Shown here piece after piece: positions 9,647-17,506 of a DNA stretch of 64,000 bases. Source of the stretch: Alistipes sp. (lineage in GTDB: Bacteria > Bacteroidota > Bacteroidia > Bacteroidales > Rikenellaceae); contig JAFZHB010000021.1 of the NCBI GenBank assembly GCA_017555105.1, positions 88,929-152,928 on the forward strand, read 5' to 3'. A model generated the notes under the pieces. It saw only the letters and a list, made by a program, of their open reading frames with translations, was not told the DNA's origin and made no database searches. Position 1 is the stretch's first letter. Every line of letters starts with the position of its first letter. A program made the translations under genes and the position numbers.

Positions 9647-9678
9647 GTTGCACAATTCAAATTTTCGCCCTACATTTG
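9647..9678 (+). promoter_or_regulatory. Promoter of tRNA-Arg
   Basis: GTTG (9647-9650), 20-base spacer, TACATTTG (9671-9678); the start would lie about 6 bases before the mature tRNA. Confidence 0.65.
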
Positions 9679-9690
9679 CACTCGCAATTC

Positions 9691-9764
9691 GGCACCGTAG
9701 CTTAATTGAATAGAGCATCTGACTACGGATCAGAAGGTTACAGGTTTGAGTCCTGTCGGTGTCA
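9691..9764 (+). tRNA. tRNA-Arg (ACG)
   Basis: 74-base cloverleaf: acceptor GGCACCG/CGGTGTC (one G-U pair), anticodon stem TCTGA/TCAGA enclosing CTACGGA (anticodon ACG, read as ICG after deamination), T-arm ACAGG...CCTGT. CCA is not encoded. It marks the left border of the AT-rich segment. Confidence 0.95.
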
Positions 9765-9768
9765 CAAG

Positions 9769-9798
9769 AGCGACCTACGAAAGTGGGTCGCTTTTTTG
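9769..9798 (+). terminator. Terminator of tRNA-Arg
   Basis: Stem AGCGACC/GGTCGCT (9769-9775, 9786-9792) followed by a T tract. Confidence 0.85.
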
Positions 9799-9820
9799 TT
9801 TTGTATTTGCTCCAAAACAA

Positions 9821-9845
9821 AAAAAAGGAGGCTCGACAGCCTCCT
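9821..9845 (-). terminator. Terminator of the SPFH operon (minus strand)
   Basis: Perfect 8-bp stem AGGAGGCT/AGCCTCCT with a 4-base loop (9826-9845), followed on the minus strand by eight T. It shares CTCGACAGCCTCCTT with the terminator near 49660. Confidence 0.85.
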
Positions 9846-9871
9846 TAGATATGCACCCCTGTCGATGGGCT

Positions 9872-10051
9872 CTAATCTGCTACATTCAAATGTTTAAGCA
9901 TTAATTCATACACATCTTTGATGGTGGGATTAATAACTATAATGTCTCCACATGGAATGTATGTATCTACATCATTGCTTTTGTCATCCGTAGATAATCC
10001 ACCGGCATGGATTACTAAAAATGGAATATCAAGGTTTCTTACTTGATAGAT
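9872..10051 (-). pseudogene. C-terminal remnant of an unrecognised gene
   Basis: A 59-codon open stretch on the minus strand, ending in TAG at 9872-9874, reads as ordinary protein (PFLVIHAGGLSTDDKSND, then TYIPCGDIIVINP...) but has no start codon: it begins directly after an in-frame stop and overlaps the last 13 bases of the 4-TM gene in another frame. The AT-rich composition matches its neighbours. I do not recognise the family. It is most simply the tail of a gene whose 5' part was lost when the 10039-10383 gene was joined to it. Confidence 0.5.
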
Positions 10052-10383
10052 TTAGAGGTTATGTGGCAAATCACAAGAGAGATTGCCTCAATAGCAGCAA
10101 GTGCAATGACTGCAATGACATAGCCATTATCTTGCACCTCCTGCCCTGATACAAGCCCCAAGATATAACCCACAATGCCGAAGAGTGCAAACATGAATCC
10201 CAAACCTATAATGAATCCATCTTTCATCTTGATGGTGCACAATAGATAGAGAAGTAGTGTTGTGGTGACGATTACCATGGAGGTGAATACTAAATTGAAG
10301 GTGTCATATCCTGAAAGCAAAAGTCCGAACAGGCCATTGACAACAAACAATACTATACCTATAGATAGAAGAACCTTCTTCAT
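10039..10383 (-). CDS. Small four-helix membrane protein of unknown function
   Basis: 114 residues with four hydrophobic segments (about 4-23, 32-50, 54-77, 88-108) and almost no soluble part. It starts 12 bases after the SPFH gene and is the third gene of the AT-rich operon. I recognise no family. Its stop overlaps a remnant frame (see 9872-10051), so the present C-terminus could be a product of rearrangement. Confidence 0.7.
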   Translation of the reverse strand: MKKVLLSIGIVLFVVNGLFGLLLSGYDTFNLVFTSMVIVTTTLLLYLLCTIKMKDGFIIGLGFMFALFGIVGYILGLVSGQEVQDNGYVIAVIALAAIEAISLVICHITSKSIK

Positions 10384-10395
10384 GTTTTGTGAATT

Positions 10396-11502
10396 TTAAA
10401 GTGTAGGAATTGGTGGAGGAGTCTGCATTGTCAGTAGTTGAGCGAGTTCTGCCACCTGTGCAAGTGGAGTCCATGAGGCCATACCCGCTGCCCAAACTAA
10501 AGTGTTGGCATTAACAACACCTTGTGTGACCATATTGGCGATCATTTGGGGTGTTTGTCCTGCAAGTTGCTGACCGTTTACATAGACGAAATAGGTTATT
10601 TGTGGAGGCATTGGCGGAGGAGTCGGATTGATGTTCATAGTCTGAGCCGACATTTGCCCTGCTACAGAGCCAAAGCTCATCCCTGCGCCAAGTCCTGCAC
10701 CCATTGCTGCCATTTGGCCACCTGCTCCTGTGTCCCCTGCTGCAGTTTCAAGAACATCAAAACTACGCCCCATTTGGTAGTTGTCCCTCCCCATAATATT
10801 GATTCGAGCCATCTCATCTTTCGTTGCCTTAAGTTTTATGATGCTCGGATCATCTTGAGGTACATTTACCGACATGATGGTGAAATCACACAACTCCACC
10901 CCATACTTCACCATCGAACAAGCAATCTGCTCTTGGCAATACGCCGACATTTCCAACAGATTTGTATTAATGTCGAGAATTGATATCTTATCAGTTGCAA
11001 TCTTTTGGGATAACAAAGTATTCAAGGACGAAATCATCTTCCCTTTGAAATAAGCATCAATTTGTTCGGCAGAGAACCCTTGCATATTGCCAATCAATGT
11101 CTCCAAAAACAATCGCGCATCCCCAATTCGAAAACCATATTGGCCAAAAGCCCGCACAGGGACAATGATATGATAGCGCGGATCCTCCACCTGAATAGGC
11201 TGTGGCGTTCCCCATTTCATATCCAATTTAGAGATGTGATTAACGAACCACACCTCAGCCTGAAACGGAGAATCGCTACCAAAGGGAAGATTAACAATCT
11301 TATTAAGCAATGGGATGTTTGCTGTTTTAATAGTATGAGTGCCAGCGGCAAACTCATCGCAAATAGTTCCACCCTTAACAAAAAACGCAGTCTGAGCAGG
11401 ATAAACCACCAATTGAGAGCCTATACGCAAATCTGCAGATGGGAATTTCTGGCAAAAAGATTTGCCATCCATCTCGCATTTAACAACATCTATTATTGCC
11501 AT
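10396..11502 (-). CDS. YdjI-like SPFH protein with C-terminal GYF_2 domain
   Basis: 368 residues. Residues ~1-230 form an SPFH/prohibitin-type module of the 'virion core protein'/YdjI class (SQLVVYPAQTAFFVKGG, then FAAGTHTIKTANIPLLNKI). Residues ~250-310 are a Gly/Ala/Met/Pro linker, and the C-terminus (about 314-360) is a GYF_2 domain: YFVYVNGQQLAGQTP, then NTLVWAAGMASWTPLAQV. No transmembrane segment is visible, so membrane contact would be through partners. In Bacillus subtilis the related YdjI works with a zinc-ribbon membrane protein and PspA in envelope stress. The upstream gene here is also a zinc-ribbon membrane protein, but no PspA is present. AT-rich compared with the surrounding core genes. 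Confidence 0.85.
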   Translation of the reverse strand: MAIIDVVKCEMDGKSFCQKFPSADLRIGSQLVVYPAQTAFFVKGGTICDEFAAGTHTIKTANIPLLNKIVNLPFGSDSPFQAEVWFVNHISKLDMKWGTPQPIQVEDPRYHIIVPVRAFGQYGFRIGDARLFLETLIGNMQGFSAEQIDAYFKGKMISSLNTLLSQKIATDKISILDINTNLLEMSAYCQEQIACSMVKYGVELCDFTIMSVNVPQDDPSIIKLKATKDEMARINIMGRDNYQMGRSFDVLETAAGDTGAGGQMAAMGAGLGAGMSFGSVAGQMSAQTMNINPTPPPMPPQITYFVYVNGQQLAGQTPQMIANMVTQGVVNANTLVWAAGMASWTPLAQVAELAQLLTMQTPPPIPTL

Positions 11503-11522
11503 GGTTTAAACTTTAAAATACC

Positions 11523-12554
11523 CTACGAACACATCAAGATAAAGAGCACAATGATAACGAGCATAAAGATACTGCCTATTGCTATAAACAGACTACCTGA
11601 ATCACCATTTTCAGGTTCTTTTTCATTACTACTCTCTTTATCTAATGCTTCTTTTAATGCTTCTTTATATTCCACATACGATTGAGGTCTCAAGCTCTTG
11701 ATTATGTTGAGGTGTTCCTTACGCTCTTCCACGGCCTCATCAGAAATGTGCGTGTTGTATAATCCGAATCTGTAGTTTAACGCCTTTGTGGCATCTTCGT
11801 ACGATTCGGCCATGTAATCTAGTATCTCAGCTTCAATGCATTCTACATAACCATTCTCATAGGAATGAATATCGAAGTACGCAACATCAACCTCATCTAA
11901 CATATCAAATGCCAGGCTTTCATATACTAAACATGTCTCAACAAAATCAGCGTCTTCTTGATTCATGATTTCTTCGTGCTCATGTTGTCCCCAATGGGCT
12001 ATTTGTCCTGGGTAGCAAATATCTTCTAACTCTGCAAGTCTGTTATGCACATAGTCAACATCACTTAATTGATTCACAACATCTAATAAACACCTTGCGC
12101 TCTGCACCAGATAAAAAATGTTAATAATCTTCTTATACTTTGTATCATCTTTCCCATATTTAATCATATTTGCAGCAGTTCTTTGGGCTAGCTTAAACTT
12201 ATTATAACCCATTATATCACCTTGAACTTCGCGTATCCAATAATCTTCATATTCATCTAAACTACATTGACCTATACAACATAAGTTGTAGTACCAAAGA
12301 TCTGGGGATTGCGGATCTATTTCAAGAGCTTTTTGAACTCGCGATTGGGCTAGTTCATAATCCCCTGCCTCCACATCTTCTTTTATTAACACGAGCAGGT
12401 TTGCTAAATCAGCGCTCTTATCAAGCTTGATGTTTCGAATCTCCTGTTGCACTTTGATTTGCCCACCGCAATATGCGCAGAATGCGTTTTGCATCGCGTC
12501 GTCAAGTTGAAGAGATGCGCCGCAGCTGGGACATTTCAAACTCACAATACCCAT
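11523..12554 (-). CDS. Zinc-ribbon, TPR-like protein with a C-terminal membrane anchor
   Basis: 343 residues from ATG 12554 (MGIVSLKCPSCGASL). The frame remains open upstream to 12740, but a zinc ribbon at the very N-terminus and the leader structure upstream favour this start. Cysteines C8/C11 and C26/C29 (CPSCG, CAYCGG) make the ribbon; a TPR-like helical region follows (AGDYELAQSRVQKALEIDPQSPDLW, residues ~57-82), then an acidic helical region with many Glu/Asp, and one transmembrane helix at the extreme C-terminus. Topology suggests a tail-anchored cytoplasmic protein. It is the first gene of the operon with the SPFH protein (20 bases downstream) and resembles, in layout only, YdjG of the YdjI system. 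Confidence 0.8.
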   Translation of the reverse strand: MGIVSLKCPSCGASLQLDDAMQNAFCAYCGGQIKVQQEIRNIKLDKSADLANLLVLIKEDVEAGDYELAQSRVQKALEIDPQSPDLWYYNLCCIGQCSLDEYEDYWIREVQGDIMGYNKFKLAQRTAANMIKYGKDDTKYKKIINIFYLVQSARCLLDVVNQLSDVDYVHNRLAELEDICYPGQIAHWGQHEHEEIMNQEDADFVETCLVYESLAFDMLDEVDVAYFDIHSYENGYVECIEAEILDYMAESYEDATKALNYRFGLYNTHISDEAVEERKEHLNIIKSLRPQSYVEYKEALKEALDKESSNEKEPENGDSGSLFIAIGSIFMLVIIVLFILMCS

Positions 12555-13000
12555 AACACTTAAAGTTTTTGTTACCGTAGCATCTCCTGTGCGGTGGTTA
12601 GTAGTAATAAAAAGAAAGTGTGGAGATGATTCCCGTTTATCTACAAAGAGGTTCTGACAAAACCCAAGCAAAAATAAACGATACAATGCCCCACACTCGG
12701 ATAGTATGGGGATATATGCACCAAAGCGCATAGCCCACATAGCTACACAAGAAATGAGTGCTGTTCGTCGTCTTTTTGCTTTTTGAAATTGTCAGATTTC
12801 TTTGTAAAGACTGCGAAAACACTTTCAATATGTCTGCTTTGCGGCCCAAAACGAGCCACTCTGCATTACAAAATTAAAAAATGTTTTTCAAATGAACAAC
12901 ACTTGCAGGGGCATTGTCTCCGAAAAATACAACAGCAATAGATAATAACTCGCTCGCGGGAGCGGGCTGATGGCAGTATTCGTTTTTTCTCCGCCGAGTG
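12555..13000. other. Long leader of the SPFH operon and divergent intergenic region
   Basis: About 500 bases without a supported gene between the minus-strand operon and the pectinase genes. The minus-strand promoter at 12869-12900 implies a ~300-base leader. Within it, paired segments are 12618-12623 with 12691-12696 (6 bp), 12634-12640 with 12674-12680 (7 bp) and 12650-12653 with 12661-12664 (GGTT/AACC), nested as one structure. A second hairpin, 12689-12697 with 12703-12711 (8 of 9 pairs), uses the same CCACAC bases and excludes the first. An in-frame open stretch continues to 12740 but reads unlike protein. Confidence 0.5.
12869..12900 (-). promoter_or_regulatory. Promoter of the zinc-ribbon/SPFH operon
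   Basis: Minus strand GTTG (12900-12897), 20-base spacer, TAATTTTG (12876-12869). Start predicted near 12862. Confidence 0.5.
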
Positions 13001-13032
13001 TTTGGATTTTCGCCAAAAAATGGCTATCTTGT
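13001..13032 (+). promoter_or_regulatory. Probable promoter of the pectinase operon
   Basis: TTTG (13001-13004), 20-base spacer, TATCTTGT (13025-13032), one or two bases off the -7 consensus; about 30 bases before the ATG at 13062. Confidence 0.4.
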
Positions 13033-13061
13033 TCCAAAATAGCACTAAAACAACCCAACCT

Positions 13062-15176
13062 ATGAAACGATCAACACTTTTGGGCGGCCTTGTGGGGGCG
13101 TTCCTGCTCTTGTGTGGTGTGGTGCCCGTGGAGGCACAGCGCTCCTCGCGCGCCTGGATGCGCGAGCGCTCGCCCGAATTTTTTCGCAGCGAGGCGGGAC
13201 GCCTGGTGGGCGACCAGATCCTGCTCTATCAGCGTGAGACGGGCGGATGGCCCAAGAATGTAGATATGGCAACGCCCATGACCGAGCGTCAGCGCGCCGA
13301 GGTGCTTCGCGAAAAGACGCGCCGCGACGACTCGACGGTCGACAACGGTGCAACCACGACGCAGATGTACTTCCTCGCATCGCTCTACCAAGAGTGTGGC
13401 GATGTGCGCTACCGCGACGGCTTCCGTGCGGCGCTCGACTACCTCCTCTCGGGGCAGTATGAGCATGGTGGATGGCCGCAGTTCTGGCCCATCACGGTCG
13501 GTTATCAGACGGCGATCACCTACAACGACGACGCTATCGTACACATCCTCGAGCTCTTCGACCGCATCCATCGTGGCGAAGCACCCTATGGGGGCGACCT
13601 GATCGATCCTGCGGTGCGTAAGCAGGTAGGCAAGTCTTTTGATAAGGGCATCGACTGTATCCTGCGCACGCAGATCGTCACCGACGGTGAGCTCACCGTG
13701 TGGTGTCAGCAGCACGATCACGAGACCTTCCTCCCCACCTCGGCACGCAGCTATGAGTTGCCCTCGTACTGCTCGTCGGAGAGTGCCGGCATCGTGCGCC
13801 TCTTGATGTCGCTGCCGAAGCCCGATAAGCGGGTGAAGCGCGCGGTGCATGCCGCCATGCGGTGGTTCGATACCTATAAACTGACCGGCCTGCGCATCGA
13901 GTACAGCGGTTGGCGTCCTAACGAGCCGCGCAATGTGCGTCTGGTGGAGGATCCCGCTGCGAAGGTGCCCATCTGGGGGCGTTTCTACGATTTGGAGCAT
14001 TGCGAGCCCTATGTATGCGACCGCGACGGCATTCCGCGTCGCCGCCTCGATCAGATCGGCACGGAGCGTCGCACGGGTTACAGCTGGTACAACAGCAGCG
14101 CGGCGCACCTCTACCCCCTTTACGAGCAGTGGGCAGCCAAGCACGATCCGAAAAACAAGGTGGCGATCGACCTGCACTCGAAGGGCGCTAACGAGAACGG
14201 CACGATTCAGATGGAGCGCCGTCCGACGGTCGATCGCGCAGCGTTCGATGTGATTGTGAAGGAGGGTGAAAGCATCCAAGCCGCCATTGAGCAGGCACCG
14301 GCCAATCCGACCGAGCCCTTCAAGATCCTCATCTCGAAGGGTACCTACAACCAAAAGGTGATCATCGACAAGCCGAACATCGTCCTCGTGGGCGAGGATC
14401 GCGACGAAACGAAGCTCGTTTTGGCCGAGATGATGCACACGCGCACGATCAAGGAGTATAAGGGTAAGCCCGTGGGGAATGGTGTGATTGTGCTCCAGGA
14501 GGGTGCCGACGACTGCGTGATCAGCGGCCTGACGGTCTATAACAACTATGGCTCGACGGTCGAGCCGACCACGGCGCATCAGATGGCGATCTTCGGCCGT
14601 GCTACGCGTACGATTGTGATCAACTGCAACATCCTGGCCGACGGCAACGACGCCCTCTCGCTCTGGGCGCGTGAGGATGGTATGTACTACCACGCCGATC
14701 TGGATATCCGCTGCCCGGGTGTCGATTTCCTCTGTCCGCGCGGCTGGTGCTATGTGACACGCAGTAAGTTCTACGGCGACAGCCGTGCGATGATCTGGCA
14801 CGATGGGCGTGGTGATCAGGCCAAGAAGCTCGTGATCACCGACTCCTCGTTCGATGCTGCTTCGCCGACGCTGCTGGGGCGCTACCACCACGATTCGCAA
14901 TTCTTCTTGGCCTACTGCACCCTCTCGGAGCGTGTGCTCGACGGAAATATCCACTACGCCTACTCGGATAAGGTGCTCGATCCCTGCCCGTGGGGTTTGC
15001 GTACCTATTACTACGGATGTACGCGTGAGGGCGGTCACAGCGGTTGGCTCAAAGATAACCTGCACGAGGCGGAGAATGCCCCTGCCCCCTATGGCGTGAC
15101 GGCGCACTGGACCTTCGAGGGGAAGTGGAATCCCGAGAAGCGCATCCGCGATCTGTGGCATGTCTTGGCTTACTAA
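13062..15176 (+). CDS. Bifunctional pectate lyase (PL10) - pectin methylesterase (CE8)
   Basis: 704 residues from ATG 13062, chosen because it begins with a signal peptide (MKRSTLLGGLVGAFLLL, cleavage near VEAQ). The N-terminal half (about 40-385) is a family-10 polysaccharide lyase: GGWPKNVDMATPM, TTQMYFLASLY, HGGWPQFWP and YNDDAIVHILELF are typical. The C-terminal half (about 405-700) is a CE8 pectinesterase beta-helix: VKEGESIQAAIEQAP, KGTYNQKVIIDKPNIVLVGE and GVDFLCPRGWCYV, the last containing the active-site Asp of the GxVDFI motif. The enzyme would remove methyl esters and cleave homogalacturonan. It precedes a PL1 lyase by 10 bases. No SusC/SusD, sensor or other lyase is near, so this is a minimal pectin locus. 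Confidence 0.92.
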   Translation: MKRSTLLGGLVGAFLLLCGVVPVEAQRSSRAWMRERSPEFFRSEAGRLVGDQILLYQRETGGWPKNVDMATPMTERQRAEVLREKTRRDDSTVDNGATTTQMYFLASLYQECGDVRYRDGFRAALDYLLSGQYEHGGWPQFWPITVGYQTAITYNDDAIVHILELFDRIHRGEAPYGGDLIDPAVRKQVGKSFDKGIDCILRTQIVTDGELTVWCQQHDHETFLPTSARSYELPSYCSSESAGIVRLLMSLPKPDKRVKRAVHAAMRWFDTYKLTGLRIEYSGWRPNEPRNVRLVEDPAAKVPIWGRFYDLEHCEPYVCDRDGIPRRRLDQIGTERRTGYSWYNSSAAHLYPLYEQWAAKHDPKNKVAIDLHSKGANENGTIQMERRPTVDRAAFDVIVKEGESIQAAIEQAPANPTEPFKILISKGTYNQKVIIDKPNIVLVGEDRDETKLVLAEMMHTRTIKEYKGKPVGNGVIVLQEGADDCVISGLTVYNNYGSTVEPTTAHQMAIFGRATRTIVINCNILADGNDALSLWAREDGMYYHADLDIRCPGVDFLCPRGWCYVTRSKFYGDSRAMIWHDGRGDQAKKLVITDSSFDAASPTLLGRYHHDSQFFLAYCTLSERVLDGNIHYAYSDKVLDPCPWGLRTYYYGCTREGGHSGWLKDNLHEAENAPAPYGVTAHWTFEGKWNPEKRIRDLWHVLAY

Positions 15177-15186
15177 TCCGTTGGCT

Positions 15187-16653
15187 ATGAAGCGGTTGCT
15201 CTATCTCTTGCTGCTGCTCCCCATGTGGGGCTTGGCGGCCGAACCGATCGCCTTCCCGGGTGCGGAGGGGTTTGGTCGCTACGCCACGGGAGGTCGTGGC
15301 GGCAAGGTCTATCATGTGACAACCCTCGAAGATGGCATGCAGCCCGGTACGCTGCGCCATGCCATCGAGCAGGAGGGCCCCCGCACGGTTGTATTCGATG
15401 TGGCGGGCACGATCTTTCTGGAGCGTCCGCTCCGCATCACGAAGGGCGATTTGACCCTTGCCGGTCAGAGTGCCCCGGGCGAGGGTATCTGCATTGCCCG
15501 CAATCCGGTGACGATTCAGGCTGAGAATGTCATTGTGCGCTACCTCCGCTTCCGCGTCGGCAACGACTGCCAGGGCGACCCCGACGGCTTGGGGTGCTCG
15601 AGCTCGAAGCGCATCATCATCGACCACTGCTCGATCAGCTGGTCGGTCGATGAGAGCTGCTCGGTCTATGGCGGTGAGGAGCTCACGGTGCAGTGGTGTC
15701 TCGTCTCGGAGAGCCTCCGCAATGCGGGACACAAGAAGGGTAGCCACGGCTATGGCGCGATCTGGGGCGGAGCACGCGCCTCGTTTCACCACAACCTCTT
15801 GGCGCACCACGACAGCCGCACGCCGCGCCTCGGGCCGCATCAATCGACCCAGACGCGCGAGTATATGGATATGCGCAACAATGTGATCTACAATTGGGCC
15901 GGAGGTGGCTGCTATGGCGGCGAGGGTATGCAGGTCAATATCGTGAACAACTACTACAAGCCCGGCCCAGCCACGCCGAAGGAGAGCCGTATCCACTACC
16001 GCATTGCGGGCATTGGTATTCGCACGACGAAGTATGTCACGCGCCGCGATGGTAGCTTCAACGGCTGGAAGCCGATGGAGCATGTCTGGGGTCGCTTCTA
16101 TGTCGATGGGAATGTGGTCGAGGGCCACCCCGAGGTCTCGCGCGACAACTGGACGAAGGGTGTCTACGAGCAGATTGACAACAGTGCTTGTGACAACACC
16201 TTCACCGACCAGGTGCGCCGCGAGATGCGCCTTGCCAAGCCGCTGGAAACAGATGTGGTGACGACCCACTCGGCCGAGGAGGCCTATCGCCTGGTGTTGG
16301 AGGGTGCAGGTTGCTCGAAGGTGCGCGATGCGATTGATCGCCGCATCGTCGAGGAGACGCGCACGGGTACGGCTTCGTGCATCGGTAGCGTGAGTGCCGA
16401 TGCTACCACCCACCCGGGGCTGATCGACCTGCCGACAGATGCGATGCCGAAGGGGGCAACGAGCCCCTGGTGCGCGCTGAGCGACGGTGGCGTGACGCCC
16501 GACAAGCTGCGCGACACGGACGGCGACGGCATGCCTGATTGGTGGGAAAAGGAGCAGGGCTTGAAACCCCGCAAGGCCGACGGCAATGCCACCACATTAA
16601 GCGCAGAGGGCTACACCAACTTGGAGGTCTATCTGAACGGATTGGTAAAGTGA
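15187..16653 (+). CDS. Secreted pectate lyase-like protein (PL1-type beta-helix)
   Basis: 488 residues from ATG 15187, with a signal peptide (MKRLLYLLLLLPMWGLAA). The body is a right-handed beta-helix with FPGAEGFGRYATGGRGG at the N-terminus, NVIVRYLRFRVGND, KRIIIDHCSISWSVDES (the Ca-binding/catalytic region of PL1-type lyases) and NVIYNWAGGGCYGGEG. The C-terminus holds a Ca-binding DTDGDGMPDWWE motif followed by a short Ala/Asn-rich tail, as in many Bacteroidetes pectate lyases. It follows the PL10-CE8 gene by 10 bases and is presumably co-transcribed. Confidence 0.9.
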   Translation: MKRLLYLLLLLPMWGLAAEPIAFPGAEGFGRYATGGRGGKVYHVTTLEDGMQPGTLRHAIEQEGPRTVVFDVAGTIFLERPLRITKGDLTLAGQSAPGEGICIARNPVTIQAENVIVRYLRFRVGNDCQGDPDGLGCSSSKRIIIDHCSISWSVDESCSVYGGEELTVQWCLVSESLRNAGHKKGSHGYGAIWGGARASFHHNLLAHHDSRTPRLGPHQSTQTREYMDMRNNVIYNWAGGGCYGGEGMQVNIVNNYYKPGPATPKESRIHYRIAGIGIRTTKYVTRRDGSFNGWKPMEHVWGRFYVDGNVVEGHPEVSRDNWTKGVYEQIDNSACDNTFTDQVRREMRLAKPLETDVVTTHSAEEAYRLVLEGAGCSKVRDAIDRRIVEETRTGTASCIGSVSADATTHPGLIDLPTDAMPKGATSPWCALSDGGVTPDKLRDTDGDGMPDWWEKEQGLKPRKADGNATTLSAEGYTNLEVYLNGLVK

Positions 16654-16681
16654 TTTAGCACGCGATAGCTGCGAATTTAGT

Positions 16682-16733
16682 GAAATTAGGGAATTTAAGG
16701 ATTGCGTGAGCCGTCCTTAAATTCCCTAATTTC
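16682..16733. terminator. Perfect 20-bp inverted repeat between convergent genes
   Basis: Bases 16682-16701 and 16714-16733 are exactly complementary (20 bp, 12-base loop). It is AT-rich with a GGGAA core and lies between the pectate lyase stop and the kdsB stop, so it can serve as a bidirectional terminator, though it is longer than usual and lacks a clean T tract. Confidence 0.7.
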
Positions 16734-16750
16734 TTTAACTTCCCTAAAAA

Positions 16751-17500
16751 CTACAGCGCTTTCAGAAAGGCTTCGGCGCGCGCCAGATCCTCGGGCGTGT
16801 CGATGCCGATGGTCTCCATCGGTGTGATGCCCACGCCGATTTCGTATCCGTTCTCCAACCAGCGCAGCTGCTCAAGCGACTCGGCCAGCTCCAGCGAGGA
16901 CTGCGGCAGTTTGGTCACCGCCTCCAATACCTCGGTGCGGAAGGCGTAGATGCCGATGTGCTTGTAGAAGGTGTGGTGCTGCAGCCACTCCTCACGCGGC
17001 ACATTGCGCAGGTAGGGGATCACCGAGCGCGAGAAGTAGCGTGCGCGCTGCGCGCCGTCGAGTACTACCTTCGGCGAGTTGGGATTCTCCAGCGCCGACA
17101 GCCCATCCTCCGCCGTGAAGGGCTTCACGAGCGTGGCGATCTGCGTCGAGGGCTGCTCGAAGCAGGCCTTCAGAGCGAGGAGTTGCTCTCGCTGAATGAA
17201 GGGCTCGTCGCCCTGCACATTGACCACTACATCGTAGGGCTTGCCCTGCTTGCAGTAGGCCTCCCAGCAGCGGTCTGTGCCACTGCGGTGGGCGGTTGAG
17301 GTCATCTCAACCTTGCCGCCAAAGGCTTTCACAGCGTCATAGATGCGCTGGTCGTCGGTCGCTACGACCGCCTCGTCCAGCACGCCTGCAACCTGCTCAT
17401 AGACGCGCTGGATGACCGTCTTGCCACCCAATACGGCGAGCGGCTTTCCCGGGAAACGGGTCGAGGCGTAGCGGGCCGGAATGATTGCAATAAATTTCAT
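16751..17500 (-). CDS. kdsB: 3-deoxy-manno-octulosonate cytidylyltransferase
   Basis: 249 residues, normal length. Activates Kdo with CTP to CMP-Kdo for the LPS inner core. Signatures: [19 protein letters not shown] at the N-terminus (CTP binding), [30 protein letters not shown] and the C-terminal [12 protein letters not shown]. It starts 6 bases after the stop of lon, so the two share a transcript; the functional link between protease and Kdo activation is not obvious. Confidence 0.96.
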   Translation of the reverse strand: MKFIAIIPARYASTRFPGKPLAVLGGKTVIQRVYEQVAGVLDEAVVATDDQRIYDAVKAFGGKVEMTSTAHRSGTDRCWEAYCKQGKPYDVVVNVQGDEPFIQREQLLALKACFEQPSTQIATLVKPFTAEDGLSALENPNSPKVVLDGAQRARYFSRSVIPYLRNVPREEWLQHHTFYKHIGIYAFRTEVLEAVTKLPQSSLELAESLEQLRWLENGYEIGVGITPMETIGIDTPEDLARAEAFLKAL

Positions 17501-17506
17501 GGTGCT

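Noticed and set aside
10030-10060. Programmed frameshift joining the 4-TM gene to the remnant frame
   Set aside because: There is a 13-base overlap but no slippery heptamer, and the remnant is soluble-like, unlike the membrane protein; a deletion scar is simpler.
12555-12740. 62-codon N-terminal extension of the zinc-ribbon gene
   Set aside because: In frame and open, but it overlaps paired leader structure, has no family resemblance, and would displace a zinc ribbon normally found at the N-terminus.
9691-12900. Integrated element with attachment repeats at tRNA-Arg
   Set aside because: No repeat of the tRNA 3' end was found near 12.8-13.0 kb, and no integrase is present, so an att pair cannot be claimed.
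13071-15161. Antisense open frame of about 700 codons across the pectinase gene
   Set aside because: The sense frame has a signal peptide and clear PL10 and CE8 motifs; the antisense translation is Arg/His/Leu-rich without motifs, a result of GC-biased third positions. The same applies to long antisense frames over lon, valS, the ABC exporter and ileS.
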